A stretch of DNA of 64,000 nucleotides from Streptomyces carminius (GCF_002794255.1 NZ_PGGW01000069.1:796877-860876); one strand, 5' to 3'; shown: positions 19,338 through 30,586, numbered from the stretch's first letter. Notes: generated by a model not told the origin, from the letters alone. Numbers and translations: made by a program.

Positions 19338-19508
19338 ATGTCCGAACACGGTCAGTTAGCCAACACCGGCACCAGCGCCCTGGTCATAGGCGGTATCACG
19401 CTCTACAACGGCTGGTGGCTGGCCTCCGTGGCCCTCGGTCTGGTGGCCGTGGGAGTGCTGGTCACCAGGATCGGTTTCCGTGCGGGCCGCCGCGCGGGTG
19501 AGCGGTGA
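19338..19508 (+). CDS. 56-aa protein consisting of a LAxTG cell-wall sorting signal
   Basis: The sequence is MSEHGQ, then LANTG (7-11), a hydrophobic stretch (about 13-43), then a basic tail ending RAGRRAGER. This is the full tripartite sortase signal with almost nothing in front of it. LAxTG is the motif recognised by class E sortases of streptomycetes. AAGGAGGA precedes the ATG. Its stop overlaps the GTG of the synthase gene (GTGA), so the two are translationally coupled. It could be a membrane partner of the synthase, or a wall-anchorable peptide. No signal peptide precedes the motif, so the hydrophobic segment may only act as a transmembrane helix. Confidence 0.8.
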   Translation: MSEHGQLANTGTSALVIGGITLYNGWWLASVALGLVAVGVLVTRIGFRAGRRAGER

Positions 19509-20902
19509 GCGGCGAGCACCGGAGCCCGCTGCCGGCCGCCCGCCTGCACCGGTCCGGAACCGTCCTGGCGGGCGTCCTCGTCCTGACGCTGCTGGCGTTG
19601 TGGACCGCCTACCACTCCCTGGCCGTCTACGACCGCGACGGCGGCACCGCGGGGCGGCTCTTCATCGCCTGGAGCGTGCTGTTCCTCGTCTTCGCCCTCC
19701 AGAGCGTGCTGTACCACCTGGAGCGTCCGCGCCGCCCCACACCCGAGGCGGCCCGCCGGCTGCGGGAGCTGCACGTGGCCGTCCTGATGCCCGTCTACAA
19801 CGAGGACCCCGGCTATCTGCGGCTCGGTCTGGAGTCCCTCCTGCGGCAGACCCGCCCGCCGGACTCCGTGCACATCGTGGACGACGGCTCCACCAGCTCG
19901 GACTACGCCGAGGTCCGCGCCTGGTGGGAGGAGGCGTCCCGGGCGGCGGGGGTGGCCGGTACCTGGCGGCGGGTGCCCAACGGGGGCAAACGCCGCGCCC
20001 AGGCCCACGCGGTGACGGCCGGCCCCCGGGCGGACGTCTACGTCACGGTCGACTCCGACTCCTGTCTGGCGCCCGACGCGCTGGAGGAGGTCCTGGCGCC
20101 CTTCGCCCGCCCCCGGGTGCAGTCCGTCGCCGGACTGGTGACCGCCACCAACAACCGCGCCGGCCTGCTGGTGAGGATCACCGACCTGTGGTTCGTCACC
20201 TGCCAGCTGGTGGACCGCTCGGGTCAGTCCGCCGTCGGCGCGGTGATGGTCAACTCCGGGCCGCTGGCCGCCTACCGGGCGGCGGTCGTCAGGGACAACC
20301 TGGACGGCTATCTGAACGAGACCTTCCTGGGCCGCCCGGTGACGTTCTCCGACGACTCGCTGCTGACGCTGTACGCGCAGGAGCGCGGGCTGACCGTCCA
20401 GCAGCCCTCGGCGGTCGTCTTCACCGCCATGCCGGAACGCTGGTCGCACTTCTCCCGGATGTACCTGCGGTGGATGCGCGGCTCGACGATCCGCTCGGTG
20501 TGGCGGATGCGCTATCTGTCCCCGGCGCGGCCGGCCTTCTGGCTGCACCTGCTGCGCTGGTTCCAGCTGGTGCTGACCCAGTTGGTGGTGGGGTGGCTGC
20601 TGCTGGTGGAACCGGCCGTGTTCGGCAACCCCCCGCCGGCCTCGATGCTGTGGATCCCGTTCCTCATCGGCTGGGCCCTGGGCCTGCGCTACCTGGGCCT
20701 GGTCCGTTCCGACGAGCCCGTCCGGGCCCGGGTGCTGACCTGGCTGATGATGCCGCTGGCCACCGTACTGGCCTGGACGGTGCTGCGCTGGCTGCGCTGG
20801 TACGGCATCGCCACCTGTGCCCGCACCGGCTGGGGCACCCGCCGGCACGGTGCGGAGGTCTCCCTGACCGGCCCGCCCCCGGCCCCCGCCCCCGCGCCGT
20901 AG
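19505..20902 (+). CDS. Membrane family-2 glycosyltransferase (processive polysaccharide synthase, hyaluronan/chitin synthase-like)
   Basis: 465 aa. Two N-terminal transmembrane segments (about 17-36 and 52-70) precede the GT2 domain: LMPVYNEDPGY (94-104), VDDGS, DSDS (183-186), MVNSGPLAAYR, TFSDDSLLT, and a terminal YLRWMRGS in place of QxxRW. Three or more C-terminal membrane segments follow. This is the layout of processive beta-glycan synthases (HasA, NodC, chitin synthase). The polymer is not predictable. It overlaps the LAxTG-peptide gene by 4 nt, and two secreted CE4 deacetylases lie 4-11 kb upstream, so a surface amino-polysaccharide is an attractive but unproven product. Confidence 0.88.
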   Translation: MSGEHRSPLPAARLHRSGTVLAGVLVLTLLALWTAYHSLAVYDRDGGTAGRLFIAWSVLFLVFALQSVLYHLERPRRPTPEAARRLRELHVAVLMPVYNEDPGYLRLGLESLLRQTRPPDSVHIVDDGSTSSDYAEVRAWWEEASRAAGVAGTWRRVPNGGKRRAQAHAVTAGPRADVYVTVDSDSCLAPDALEEVLAPFARPRVQSVAGLVTATNNRAGLLVRITDLWFVTCQLVDRSGQSAVGAVMVNSGPLAAYRAAVVRDNLDGYLNETFLGRPVTFSDDSLLTLYAQERGLTVQQPSAVVFTAMPERWSHFSRMYLRWMRGSTIRSVWRMRYLSPARPAFWLHLLRWFQLVLTQLVVGWLLLVEPAVFGNPPPASMLWIPFLIGWALGLRYLGLVRSDEPVRARVLTWLMMPLATVLAWTVLRWLRWYGIATCARTGWGTRRHGAEVSLTGPPPAPAPAP

Positions 20903-20920
20903 GCGGCGGGAACGCGTGGA

Positions 20921-20960
20921 GGCCGCCGGCCGTACGCCCCGCGGCGTACGGCCGGCGGCC
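20921..20960 (+). terminator. Terminator of the synthase unit
   Basis: Perfect 18-bp arms 20921-20938 and 20943-20960 with loop CCGC, 18 bases after the synthase stop. Confidence 0.75.
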
Positions 20961-21045
20961 CCGGGACCGGCCGGATACCGAAGAAGGGACCGGCCGGCCC
21001 CGCGACCTGCCGTAGCCGGGCGGCACTTCGCCGGCCTGCGCAGAT

Positions 21046-21438
21046 GCGAAGCTTCCCCTTGATCGTGGACACCTGGAGACTGGGACCTGAGGTTCCAGAG
21101 GAAGTAGCACCAGGTGGGAAACAAGTACACAAAGCGGTACACCGAGGAGTTCAAGCGGGACGCGATCGCGCTCGTCGACCCCTCTGGCAAGACGGTCACC
21201 GCGGTCGCCCGGGAACTCGGCATCAGCTCGGCGTCCCTGCGCGGCTGGTACCGCCGGGCCAAGGCTGACCGGGGCGAGGGGCAGCCCGGTGAGCTGACCA
21301 GCGCCGAGCGCGAGGAACTGCGCCGGCTGCGCAAGCACAAGACCTTCGGCTACCTCACCCCGGCCGAGACCCGGCAACGCCATCAACACGCCCTCGCGGC
21401 ATAACGAACGAGTGTCCAAGATCACGGGGAAACTTCAC
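21046..21438 (+). mobile_element. Internally deleted IS element (MITE-like remnant)
   Basis: Bounded by inverted repeats 21046-21072 and 21412-21438, matching at 23 of 27 positions; the inner 13 bp TGATCGTGGACAC against TGATCTTGGACAC match at 12. Inside is one fused open frame. At about 390 bp it is far below the length of a complete element, so it can move only in trans. I see no clear target-site duplication. Confidence 0.75.
21114..21404 (+). pseudogene. Chimeric transposase remnant (OrfA N-terminus joined to a transposase C-terminus)
   Basis: The first 73 or so residues are an IS3-type OrfA HTH (KRYTEEFKRDAIALV, AVARELGISSASLRGWYRRAK) ending at ELRRLRK. The next residues, TFGYLTPAETRQRHQHA, look like the extreme C-terminus of an integrase-core transposase. 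The whole catalytic DDE part is missing, which implies an in-frame internal deletion of about 1 kb. The start fits OrfA proteins; AGGTG lies just before it. Confidence 0.75.
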
Positions 21439-21590
21439 CGACGACTTGACCCTGACCGCCGTCGCGGTCGACCCCGGTGTGTCCACCGTGCCTGACGCGG
21501 ACGCTGCGTCTCTCGTCGGGCAGGTCGCCGCGGCTGACCTGATCGCCGGGTCGTTGCTCGCCCCCGGCGCGGTCCTCCGCGATCGCAGCG
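21434..21590 (+). pseudogene. SAF-domain protein fragment
   Basis: The frame reads FTDDLTLTAVAVDPGVSTVP and continues to about VLRDRS, which resembles the SAF domain of small membrane proteins carried by actinomycete integrative elements. Both ends are missing: the 5' end abuts the IS inverted repeat and the 3' part loses similarity. Identification is from pattern memory, so moderate confidence. Confidence 0.5.
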
Positions 21591-21813
21591 ATGACCGGCC
21601 GGTTCAGCACCAGATCACGTCGAGGCCGTCGTGCTCCACGTGGTCGTCGAGCGTGACCACCGCCACAATCCTCGGCCGGATCGTCGGCCACCAAGGTCGG
21701 CCGTCCGGTCGCTCGTGTAGTCCCGTGCGAGTACGCGTCGCCTCCTGTGGGCGGATGCGGCCGCCGACGGCCGCCAGCATCGTGGTGGACACCAACCACT
21801 CATCGGAGGTCTC
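21591..21813. other. Upstream region of the ABC exporter genes
   Basis: No gene recognised. Base composition is already that of the foreign block. Presumably holds the promoter for the ABC genes, but no clear hexamer pair is visible. Confidence 0.4.
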
Positions 21814-22601
<788 letters not shown>

Positions 22602-22605
<4 letters not shown>

Positions 22606-25136
22606 GCCAGATGGTGCGGAGCGCGGCCCGGAGCGTGTTCGCGAGCCGGGGTCGGTTCCTGCTCACGGGCACGGCGATCGCACTGTCGGTGGCGTTCCTC
22701 GCCGCGACGCTGGTGCTGTCCGACTCGATGCGCGGCCGAGCGGCCGACGATATCGCCGAAGCGTTGGCCGGGACGGACGCCGTGGTGCAGGGCGTTTCCC
22801 TCGGCGAGCCCGGCGGAGGACCGGGAGATCCCGCCAGGTCGGTTCGGCAATCACTGGATCCCGACATCACCGAGCGCGTGGTTGCGGTCGACGGCGTCGA
22901 CGGGGCCGCCCCGCAATGGGTCGGCTTCGCGAAGCTGGTCGTCGACGGATCGACGATCGGAACCGGCACGGCGAGCGACGTCGGTCGCAACTGGGTCGCC
23001 GACCCGGCGCTCAATCCGTTCCGGCTCGCGAGCGGGCGACCACCGACCGAGGTCGGAGAGGTCATGATCGATCGATCGCTCGCCGATGACGCAGGCGTGG
23101 CTCCGGGTGACGTCGTACAGGTCCTGACCGCGACGGGGATGCACGACGCGACCATCACCGGTATCGCGACGTTCGCGTCGGCGGACGCGGCACCGCTGCA
23201 GCGAACGGTTCTGTTGGCCGACGGAGCGGTGTCCGCCTGGCTCGACAAGGCGGCGCCGACCGAGGTGTTCGTCGACATCGCGGAGGGTGCCGACCGCACC
23301 GAGGTGCTCGGCCGACTGTCGGCGCTGTCCGATACCGAGGTCGTCGACGGACCCGACTACATCCGGACGATGCAGGACGCCGCGACGTCACCGCTGCAGT
23401 TCCTGAACGTGTTCCTCCTGGCCTTCGCCGTGGTCGCGATTCTGATCGGCGTGACGATCATCTTCAACACGTTCGTGCTCACCGTCGCCCGCCGCCGGCG
23501 GGAGTCGGGACTGTTGCGTGCGATCGGTGCGAAACGACGCCAAGTGCTCGGCGGAGTGGTGATCGAGGCGGCGTTCGTCGGAACGATCGCCACGCTCGCC
23601 GGCCTCGTATGCGGGGTCGCGGGAGTGGGCGTGCTGCGCTGGGTCGTCGGACTCACCGGGGTCAGCCTGATCACCGGGCCGACGATCGTGAGCCCGACCT
23701 CGATCGCGATCGCCGCGGCCGTCGGTATCGGCGCAACGATCCTCTCGGCATGGATCCCGGCTCGCCGCGCGGCGGCGACACCACCGATCGAGGCGCTGCG
23801 CGAGAGCGCGGCGGAACCCCGGGTCGTGAGCCGAGCGCGGACTGCAAGCGGACTCGTGCTCGCCGCGGCGGCGATCGCTGGAGGAGCTGTGGCTGTGGTG
23901 GGCTCGAACCCAGTGTGGCTCATGCTCGCTGCTGCCATTGTCCCGGCGCTCGTGCTGTGCGGCCCGGCGATCGTGACAGCTTCAGCACGTTGGAGCTCTC
24001 CGGCTGCCCGCCGCGCCGCCGGTGTGTCTGGCTCGATCGCAGCGGGCAACCTGGCTGCGAGCCCCCGTCGATCGGCATCGACGGCGCTCGCGCTCATGCT
24101 CGGAATCGCAATGGTGACGGTGTTCTCGATCTTCGCGAGCTCACTGACGAGCGCGGTGGGAACGGACGTCCGTGAGGGACTGAAGGCGGACCTGGTGGTC
24201 ACGTCGGCGACCCCCGACTTCTCGACGATCGACCCCACCCTGGCCGACCGGATAGCAGCGCTGCCCGATGTCGACTCGGTAACTGCGCTGTCGATCGCCG
24301 AAGGGATAGTGGCGGGGAAAGCCGAGGCGATCGGCGGCATCGACCCGACGGCACTGCCCACCGTGTACGACCTCGACCCGATCGCCGGCGACCTCGCCGA
24401 TCTGAGCTCGGGAGGCGTGGCCGTGGTCGGTGACGACCCGGCGCTGCTTGGCGGAACCCTGGAGATCGAGTTCGAACGATCGACCATCGAAGCGCCGATC
24501 GTTGCCGTGGTCGAGAGGAGCACCGGCGGTTTCGAAGCCCCACCGTACTTCGTCGACCGTGCGACACTCGACGCCTCGGTCGGTCGTCTGCTCGACGCGC
24601 AGGTGTTCGTCGACCTCGCCGACGGAGCGGTGGCGGACGCCGAGGAAGACGTGCGGGCCCTGGTCCGGGATTCGCCCGGGTCGTTCCTGGCGACCCGGGA
24701 GGAACACGTCGCCAGCAGCGGGAGCGAGATCGCCGCGTTCGGGTACTTCATCGACGGGATGCTCATTCTGGCGAGCTTCATCGCGCTTCTTGGAGTCGCC
24801 AACACCACGGCGCTCGCGATCAATGAACGCTCTGGAGAGATCGGGCTGCTGCGAGCGGTCGGGGCGTCTCGGCGGGAGCTGCGTCGCATCGTGCGGCTCG
24901 AGGGGGCACTCCTGTCGTTCGTTGCAGCATCGATCGGTATCGCCGTCGGAGCCGGCTTCGGCTGGGCGATGATCGATGTCACTGGAGGCGCGGAGATCCC
25001 GTCCATCGTCGTACCCTGGCTCCGTCTGGCAGTGACGCTGATCGTCGCAGTCGCAGCGGGCGTGGCCGCTGCAGCGTGGCCCGCGTTCCGGGTCTCCCGG
25101 GTGCCTGTGCTCGAGCTGGTGAGCCGGGACCGCTGA
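22602..25136 (+). CDS. ABC transporter permease with two FtsX domains
   Basis: 844 aa. An N-terminal helix (about 18-40), an extracytoplasmic MacB-type domain, a first FtsX block (about 265-395), a second helix block (about 410-520), another external domain, and a C-terminal FtsX block (about 715-835). The duplicated arrangement means one polypeptide can supply both halves. Overlaps the ATPase gene by 4 nt. The sequence style (Asp/Val-rich external domains) reminds me of Acidimicrobiia-type actinobacteria rather than streptomycetes, suggesting transfer; this is inference. Confidence 0.9.
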
Positions 25137-25151
25137 TGCGCCCAGGTTCAG

Positions 25152-25190
25152 CACCTGGACCGGGCGGCCGGCCCACGACCGGTCCAGGTG
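25152..25190 (+). terminator. Hairpin between permease and sensor-kinase genes
   Basis: Perfect 12-bp arms CACCTGGACCGG (25152-25163) and its complement (25179-25190) with a 15-nt loop, 15 bases after the permease stop. No T-run. It may terminate or attenuate between the transporter and regulatory halves. Confidence 0.6.
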
Positions 25191-25245
25191 CGGAGACCTC
25201 CCGTCGGAGTATGCGCCCGCTGTCGATCGCGACGATGATGGTGCC

Positions 25246-26376
25246 ATGACGCACACGGATCACCGCACCAATCGCGCCGATCTCGCTGCGCTCGTCGCCG
25301 CGTTGGCGGTGTCGATCGGCGTGTTCGTCCTCGATCCGGACGTCCTGGCCGGACGGGAGCTCCCAGGCGTCGCGATCGCGGCCGTCGCCGCGGTGCTGCT
25401 CGTCGTCGCCGGTCGGTTCGGTCGGGTCACCGTCGTGGCGATCGGCGTGCTGACCGTCGTCACCCTCGCATGGACCTCCAGCCCGGTCGCGCTGGGACCG
25501 ATGCTCGCCGTGGCGCTGTTCCGTCTCGTGCGCCGGAGCGACGATCGCTCTGTGATCTGGTTCGGATCGTTCGTCGCGATCGTCGTCGCCGGCTTCGGGG
25601 CGCTGGCCGGTGATGAGCCGTTCTGGTTCGAATGGGTCACCTACTCAGCCGTTTTCCTGCTCCCGATCGCCGCGGCCGACGCCCGTCGCTCGAACCTGCG
25701 GCGTCGAGCCGACGGAATGGAACGCCAGGTCGCCGAGCGGCTCCAGGCGGAACGCCTTCGCATCGCGTACGACCTGCACGACATCGTCGCCCATTCGCTG
25801 TCGGCGATCACCGTCCAGTCCGGCATCGCCGCCCACGGGTTCGAGCGCGATCCCGCCGCCGCTCACACTTCGCTCGTCGAGATCAACGACGCGGGCAGAC
25901 GATCGCTCGACGAGCTGAGATCCCTGCTCGGGCTCCTCCGGTCCGACGAGTCGGTCCCGCTTCGCCCGATACCGACGGCCACCACCACCCTCAGCGACGT
26001 TGTCGCTGCCGCCGGGCACTCGACGGAGGTCGAGGTGGTCGAGGACGGTCACTATCCTGCGGGCGTGGCGGAGAGCACCGTGGTGACGGTGCACCGCATC
26101 GTGCACGAGTGCCTGGTCAACGTCGCCCGCCACGCCGGCGACGTCCCCACGGTCGTCCGGCTCCGGCACGCAGACGGCGGCGTGCACGTCACCGTGTCGA
26201 ACGAGGCCCCGGCCACCGCACGCGTTACGACACCGGGCACCGGCATCGGTCTGGTCGCGATCCGCGAGCGAGCGGAGCTCCTCGGTGGCACCGTCCACGC
26301 CGGACCCACCGACAACGGCGGGTTCACGGTGCACGCGTTCGTGCCGTACCAGATACCCGGCGGGTGGAAGGCATGA
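25246..26376 (+). CDS. Sensor histidine kinase (HisKA_3, NarL-type partner)
   Basis: 376 aa. Four to five hydrophobic segments in residues 14-145, then a DLHDIVAHS phospho-acceptor motif (His178), and a C-terminal HATPase_c with an N-box-like VHECLVNVARHA and GTGIGLVAIRERAELLGG. No large sensor domain, as in intramembrane-sensing kinases paired with ABC exporters. Its stop overlaps the response-regulator ATG by 4 nt. Confidence 0.92.
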   Translation: MTHTDHRTNRADLAALVAALAVSIGVFVLDPDVLAGRELPGVAIAAVAAVLLVVAGRFGRVTVVAIGVLTVVTLAWTSSPVALGPMLAVALFRLVRRSDDRSVIWFGSFVAIVVAGFGALAGDEPFWFEWVTYSAVFLLPIAAADARRSNLRRRADGMERQVAERLQAERLRIAYDLHDIVAHSLSAITVQSGIAAHGFERDPAAAHTSLVEINDAGRRSLDELRSLLGLLRSDESVPLRPIPTATTTLSDVVAAAGHSTEVEVVEDGHYPAGVAESTVVTVHRIVHECLVNVARHAGDVPTVVRLRHADGGVHVTVSNEAPATARVTTPGTGIGLVAIRERAELLGGTVHAGPTDNGGFTVHAFVPYQIPGGWKA

Positions 26377-27074
26377 CCCCTCGGCTCGACGCGCCTGCCG
26401 TGGCGAGGCGCGACATCCGCGTACTGCTCGTCGACGACCAGGAGTTGGTGCGCCGCGGGTTCGCAGCACTGCTCGCCAGCGAACCCGGCATCACGGTCGT
26501 CGGTGAGGTCGGCGACGGCGCGCAGGCGATCGCCGAGACCTGGCGGACACGCCCCGACGTCGTGCTGATGGACATCCGCATGCCTCGCATGGACGGGCTC
26601 GACGCGACGCGAGCGATCTGCGGCGACGAACGGCTCAGCGCCACCAAGGTGCTTGTGCTCACCACCTTCGCGCTCGATGAGTACGTCTACGAGGCGCTCA
26701 GAGCCGGTGCCTCCGGTTTCCTGCTCAAGGACACCCCACCGCGACTCCTGCTCGAGGCCATCGCCGCCGCCGCCGACGGTGACGTCCTCATCTCACCGGC
26801 GATGGCCAAGCGGTTGGTCGCCGACTTCGTTCGCCGACCGGCCATTCGTCCCGGCGACTCGGGTCCTCTCGATCTCCTGAGCGAGCGCGAGCGCGAAGTA
26901 CTCGCCGAGGTCGCACGTGGCAAGACCAACTCCGAGATCGGCGAGTCGCTCTACATGTCGCCGCTCACGGCGAAGACGCACGTCAGTCGCATCCTCGGCA
27001 AGCTGAACGCGCGCGACCGCGTCCAGCTCGTGATCATCGGATACGAGACCGGACTCGTCAGCCTCGGCGAGTGA
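26373..27074 (+). CDS. NarL/FixJ-type response regulator
   Basis: 233 aa. Receiver domain with the acidic pair at 21-22, Asp67 in VLMDIRMPRMDG, Thr in LTTF and Lys in LLKD. A C-terminal LuxR HTH follows (LSEREREVLAEVARGKTNSEI ... AKTHVSRILGKL). Co-translated with the kinase. The pair most likely senses stress or a compound at the membrane and induces the adjacent ABC exporter. Confidence 0.94.
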   Translation: MTPRLDAPAVARRDIRVLLVDDQELVRRGFAALLASEPGITVVGEVGDGAQAIAETWRTRPDVVLMDIRMPRMDGLDATRAICGDERLSATKVLVLTTFALDEYVYEALRAGASGFLLKDTPPRLLLEAIAAAADGDVLISPAMAKRLVADFVRRPAIRPGDSGPLDLLSEREREVLAEVARGKTNSEIGESLYMSPLTAKTHVSRILGKLNARDRVQLVIIGYETGLVSLGE

Positions 27075-27199
27075 GCATCGCGAGCGTCGTGGCGGTCGGC
27101 TCTGTCGATGTCGGCGCCGGGATCGGCCACCCACCCTGACGGCTCAGCGCTACTTGCGAGCGAACCGCCTCGCGACGCCGGGGAACGTTCCGCCGAGCA

Positions 27200-27475
27200 C
27201 CCCCCTGGAAGCCGGCCCTGACCAAGGCGGGCGTGCTCGCTCCGCTGGAGGAGTCCACTGGCGGGTCCCGGGTGTGGGAACCGTCCCGGGAGCACGGCTT
27301 CCATGCCCTGCGCCACTTCCACGCCTCCGAGGAACTGGAGGCCGGTGAACCGGTCGTGTCGCTGGCGCGGTGGCTGGGCCACTCCGATCCCGGGTTCACG
27401 CCGCGGAAGTACTTCCACTTCCTGCCCCGCGAGGGAGCACGGGGCAGCGCCGCCATCGACGCGGTCTTCGCTTAG
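27200..27475 (+). pseudogene. C-terminal stub of a tyrosine recombinase (phage/ICE integrase)
   Basis: About 90 residues. It begins WKPALTKAGV and contains HALRHFHA (the HxxR box), LARWLGHSDPGFT (the second His region) and KYFHFLP (nucleophile Tyr) before the stop. The N-terminal DNA-binding and first catalytic Arg regions are missing and no start site is evident, so it is not functional. This is the C-terminus type of integrases from Streptomyces integrative elements. It marks the right end of the foreign block. Confidence 0.8.
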
Positions 27476-27543
27476 CGCCGGGCTCGGGAGCGGGCCGCGG
27501 GAGCCCGGCCCGGCCGCAAAGTCCCAGAGAAGTCCCACGAACG

Positions 27544-27595
27544 CCGCCGCCCCCTGCCCGGCCTGCGTTTCTGCAGGTCGGACAAGGGGCAGCGG
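27544..27595 (-). terminator. glnA terminator
   Basis: 23-nt arms 27544-27566 and 27573-27595 matching at 19 positions, with every mismatch a transition, so G-U pairs can form on one strand. Loop GTTTCT. Starts 10 bases after the glnA stop. Confidence 0.65.
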
Positions 27596-27605
27596 TGCTT
27601 GTCCA

Positions 27606-29015
<1,410 letters not shown>

Positions 29016-29095
29016 CCAAGTCCTCCTAGTCCCGCCGCGCGAGGGGACGGGGTGACAGCTCTGGTGGCAGTCCAGGGTGCGTCCTGCTGTGCCCG

Positions 29096-29101
29096 ACCTT
29101 A
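29096..29101 (-). promoter_or_regulatory. Candidate -10 of glnA
   Basis: TAAGGT on the minus strand, 10 bases downstream of the GlnR box and 80 bases before the glnA start. Confidence 0.45.
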
Positions 29102-29111
29102 GATTTGCGGG

Positions 29112-29149
29112 ATTTCTCAGGCATGACCCAATCGTTTCGGCGATGTTAA
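29112..29149 (-). promoter_or_regulatory. GlnR box of the glnA promoter
   Basis: On the minus strand: TTAAC-n6-GAAAC-n6-GTCAT-n6-GAAAT, four half-sites with exact 6-nt spacing. It fits the known streptomycete GlnR pattern gTnAc-n6-GaAAc repeated twice. GlnR activates glnA under nitrogen limitation. Confidence 0.85.
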
Positions 29150-29259
29150 CCAGGCGGACGGGGTGGCCGGTGTGCCCGGCGTCACTCGGCGCGTCCGCAT
29201 ACGTTCCGCGCGGCGGAGGCGGCCGGGTACCCCAAGACGCGGCACGTTACCGTTTACGG

Positions 29260-29727
29260 GTGGACAACAGGCAGGCAATCGGATCGTGGCTCTCCGGCCC
29301 CCGGGCGGCGGCCGAGCAGATGGGCGCGGACTTCGGCTACCGCGGCGAGCGGCTGGGACTGCCCGAGGAGGGCCCCGGGTCCGTCGCCCCGCTCGGCAGA
29401 CGGGTGGGAGCGATCCTCGTCGACTGGGGTCTGTGCCTGCTGATCGCATACGCCCTGATCACGGGGGGCGACCTCGGGACAGCCGGAAACTGGGCACTGG
29501 CGGTGTTCACCCTGCTGGGCGTGCTCACGGTCGGCACGGTCGGCTTCACCCCCGGCAAGCGGCTGCTGGGCCTGCGGGTGATCGCCGTGAACGGCGGGCG
29601 GCTCCCGTTCCCCCGCGCGGTGGTCCGTACGGTGCTGCTGGCGCTCGCCGTGCCGGCACTCGTCTGGGACCGCGACACCCGGGGCCTGCACGACCGGCTC
29701 TCGGGTGCCGTGCAGGTGCGTATCTGA
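29260..29727 (+). CDS. RDD family membrane protein
   Basis: 155 aa. A soluble N-terminus (VDNRQAIGSWLSGPRAAAEQ) precedes an RDD domain with RRVGAILVDW, two to three membrane segments, and GFTPGKRLLGLRV then a DRLSGAVQVRI end. The function of RDD proteins is largely unknown; some are ion or small-molecule antiporters. The GTG lacks a ribosome site and is probably leaderless. Divergent from glnA, as in other Streptomyces. Confidence 0.87.
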   Translation: MDNRQAIGSWLSGPRAAAEQMGADFGYRGERLGLPEEGPGSVAPLGRRVGAILVDWGLCLLIAYALITGGDLGTAGNWALAVFTLLGVLTVGTVGFTPGKRLLGLRVIAVNGGRLPFPRAVVRTVLLALAVPALVWDRDTRGLHDRLSGAVQVRI

Positions 29728-29769
29728 CGGTACCGGTCCGGCGGGCCCGGCGGCGGACCGGCCGACGTG

Positions 29770-29823
29770 CGGAACGGGCGGTGGTCCGGTGCCCCGCGGG
29801 GCACCGGACCACCGCCCGTTCCG
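29770..29823. terminator. 54-nt perfect palindrome, bidirectional terminator
   Basis: Arms 29770-29796 and 29797-29823 are perfectly complementary over 27 bp with no spacer. Lies between the convergent RDD and DUF4191 genes. Confidence 0.8.
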
Positions 29824-29890
29824 GCTCTGCGTGTGCGTTCCGGCTGCCGCCGGTGCGCCTCTCGGCGGCGGGTCGGCGGCAGGTGGCGGG

Positions 29891-30586
29891 TCAGCGGCGG
29901 GTGGGTCCCTTCGGCATCCGCATGCCGCGGCCCCGCGGCATCGGGCCCTTGGGCAACGGCAGGTTGTTCATCAGGTCGCCCATGGCCCGCAGCCGGTCGT
30001 TGATCTCGGTGACCTGGTGCCCCTGGAGCGTCCGGGGCAGCTTGACCAGCTTGGTGCGGAGCTTCCGCAGCTCGGTCTGGCCCTCGCCGGTGCCCACCAC
30101 GATGTCGTGGACCGGGGCGTCGCCGACGACGCGCGCCATGCGCCTCTTCTCGGACGCGATCAGGGTGCGCAGCCGGTTGGGGTTGCCCTCGCCGACGAGC
30201 ACGATGCCGGGGCGGCCGACGGCCCGGTGGACGACGTCCTGCTGGCGGTTCATGGCCACCGCCGGGGTGACCGTCCAGCCCCGGCGCAGATTCTCCAGCA
30301 CGGCCGCCGCGGCACCGAGCTGGCCCTCCATCTGGCCGAAGGCCGCCCGCTCGGCCCGCCGCCCGAAGACGATCGCCATGGCCAGCAGGGCCAGCAGGAA
30401 GCCCAGGATGCCCAGGTAGACGGGGTGGCCGAGCCAGAAGCCGATCGCGAGAAGGACCCCGAAGGTGACGAGCCCCACGCCCGCGATGACGAAGCCGACC
30501 TTCTTGTCGACGCGCTGCGTCATCCTGTACGTCTGGGCGATCTGCTTGAGCCGCCCGGGATTCTCGGATGTTTCCTTCCTCGCCAT
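29891..30586 (-). CDS. DUF4191 membrane protein
   Basis: 231 aa. A cytoplasmic N-terminus (MARKETSENPGRLKQI), two close membrane segments (about 30-70), then a long soluble domain with RPGIVLVGEGNPNR and a basic, Met/Pro/Gly-rich tail. Conserved next to lipA in actinomycetes; role unknown. The start at 30586 fits family N-termini; the longer upstream frame is a shadow. Confidence 0.88.
   Translation of the reverse strand: MARKETSENPGRLKQIAQTYRMTQRVDKKVGFVIAGVGLVTFGVLLAIGFWLGHPVYLGILGFLLALLAMAIVFGRRAERAAFGQMEGQLGAAAAVLENLRRGWTVTPAVAMNRQQDVVHRAVGRPGIVLVGEGNPNRLRTLIASEKRRMARVVGDAPVHDIVVGTGEGQTELRKLRTKLVKLPRTLQGHQVTEINDRLRAMGDLMNNLPLPKGPMPRGRGMRMPKGPTRR

Noticed and set aside
27075..27199. Search for a tRNA or attachment-site duplication near the integrase stub
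   Set aside because: No cloverleaf or CCA-end tRNA-like sequence was found and no matching direct repeat at the left end of the block.
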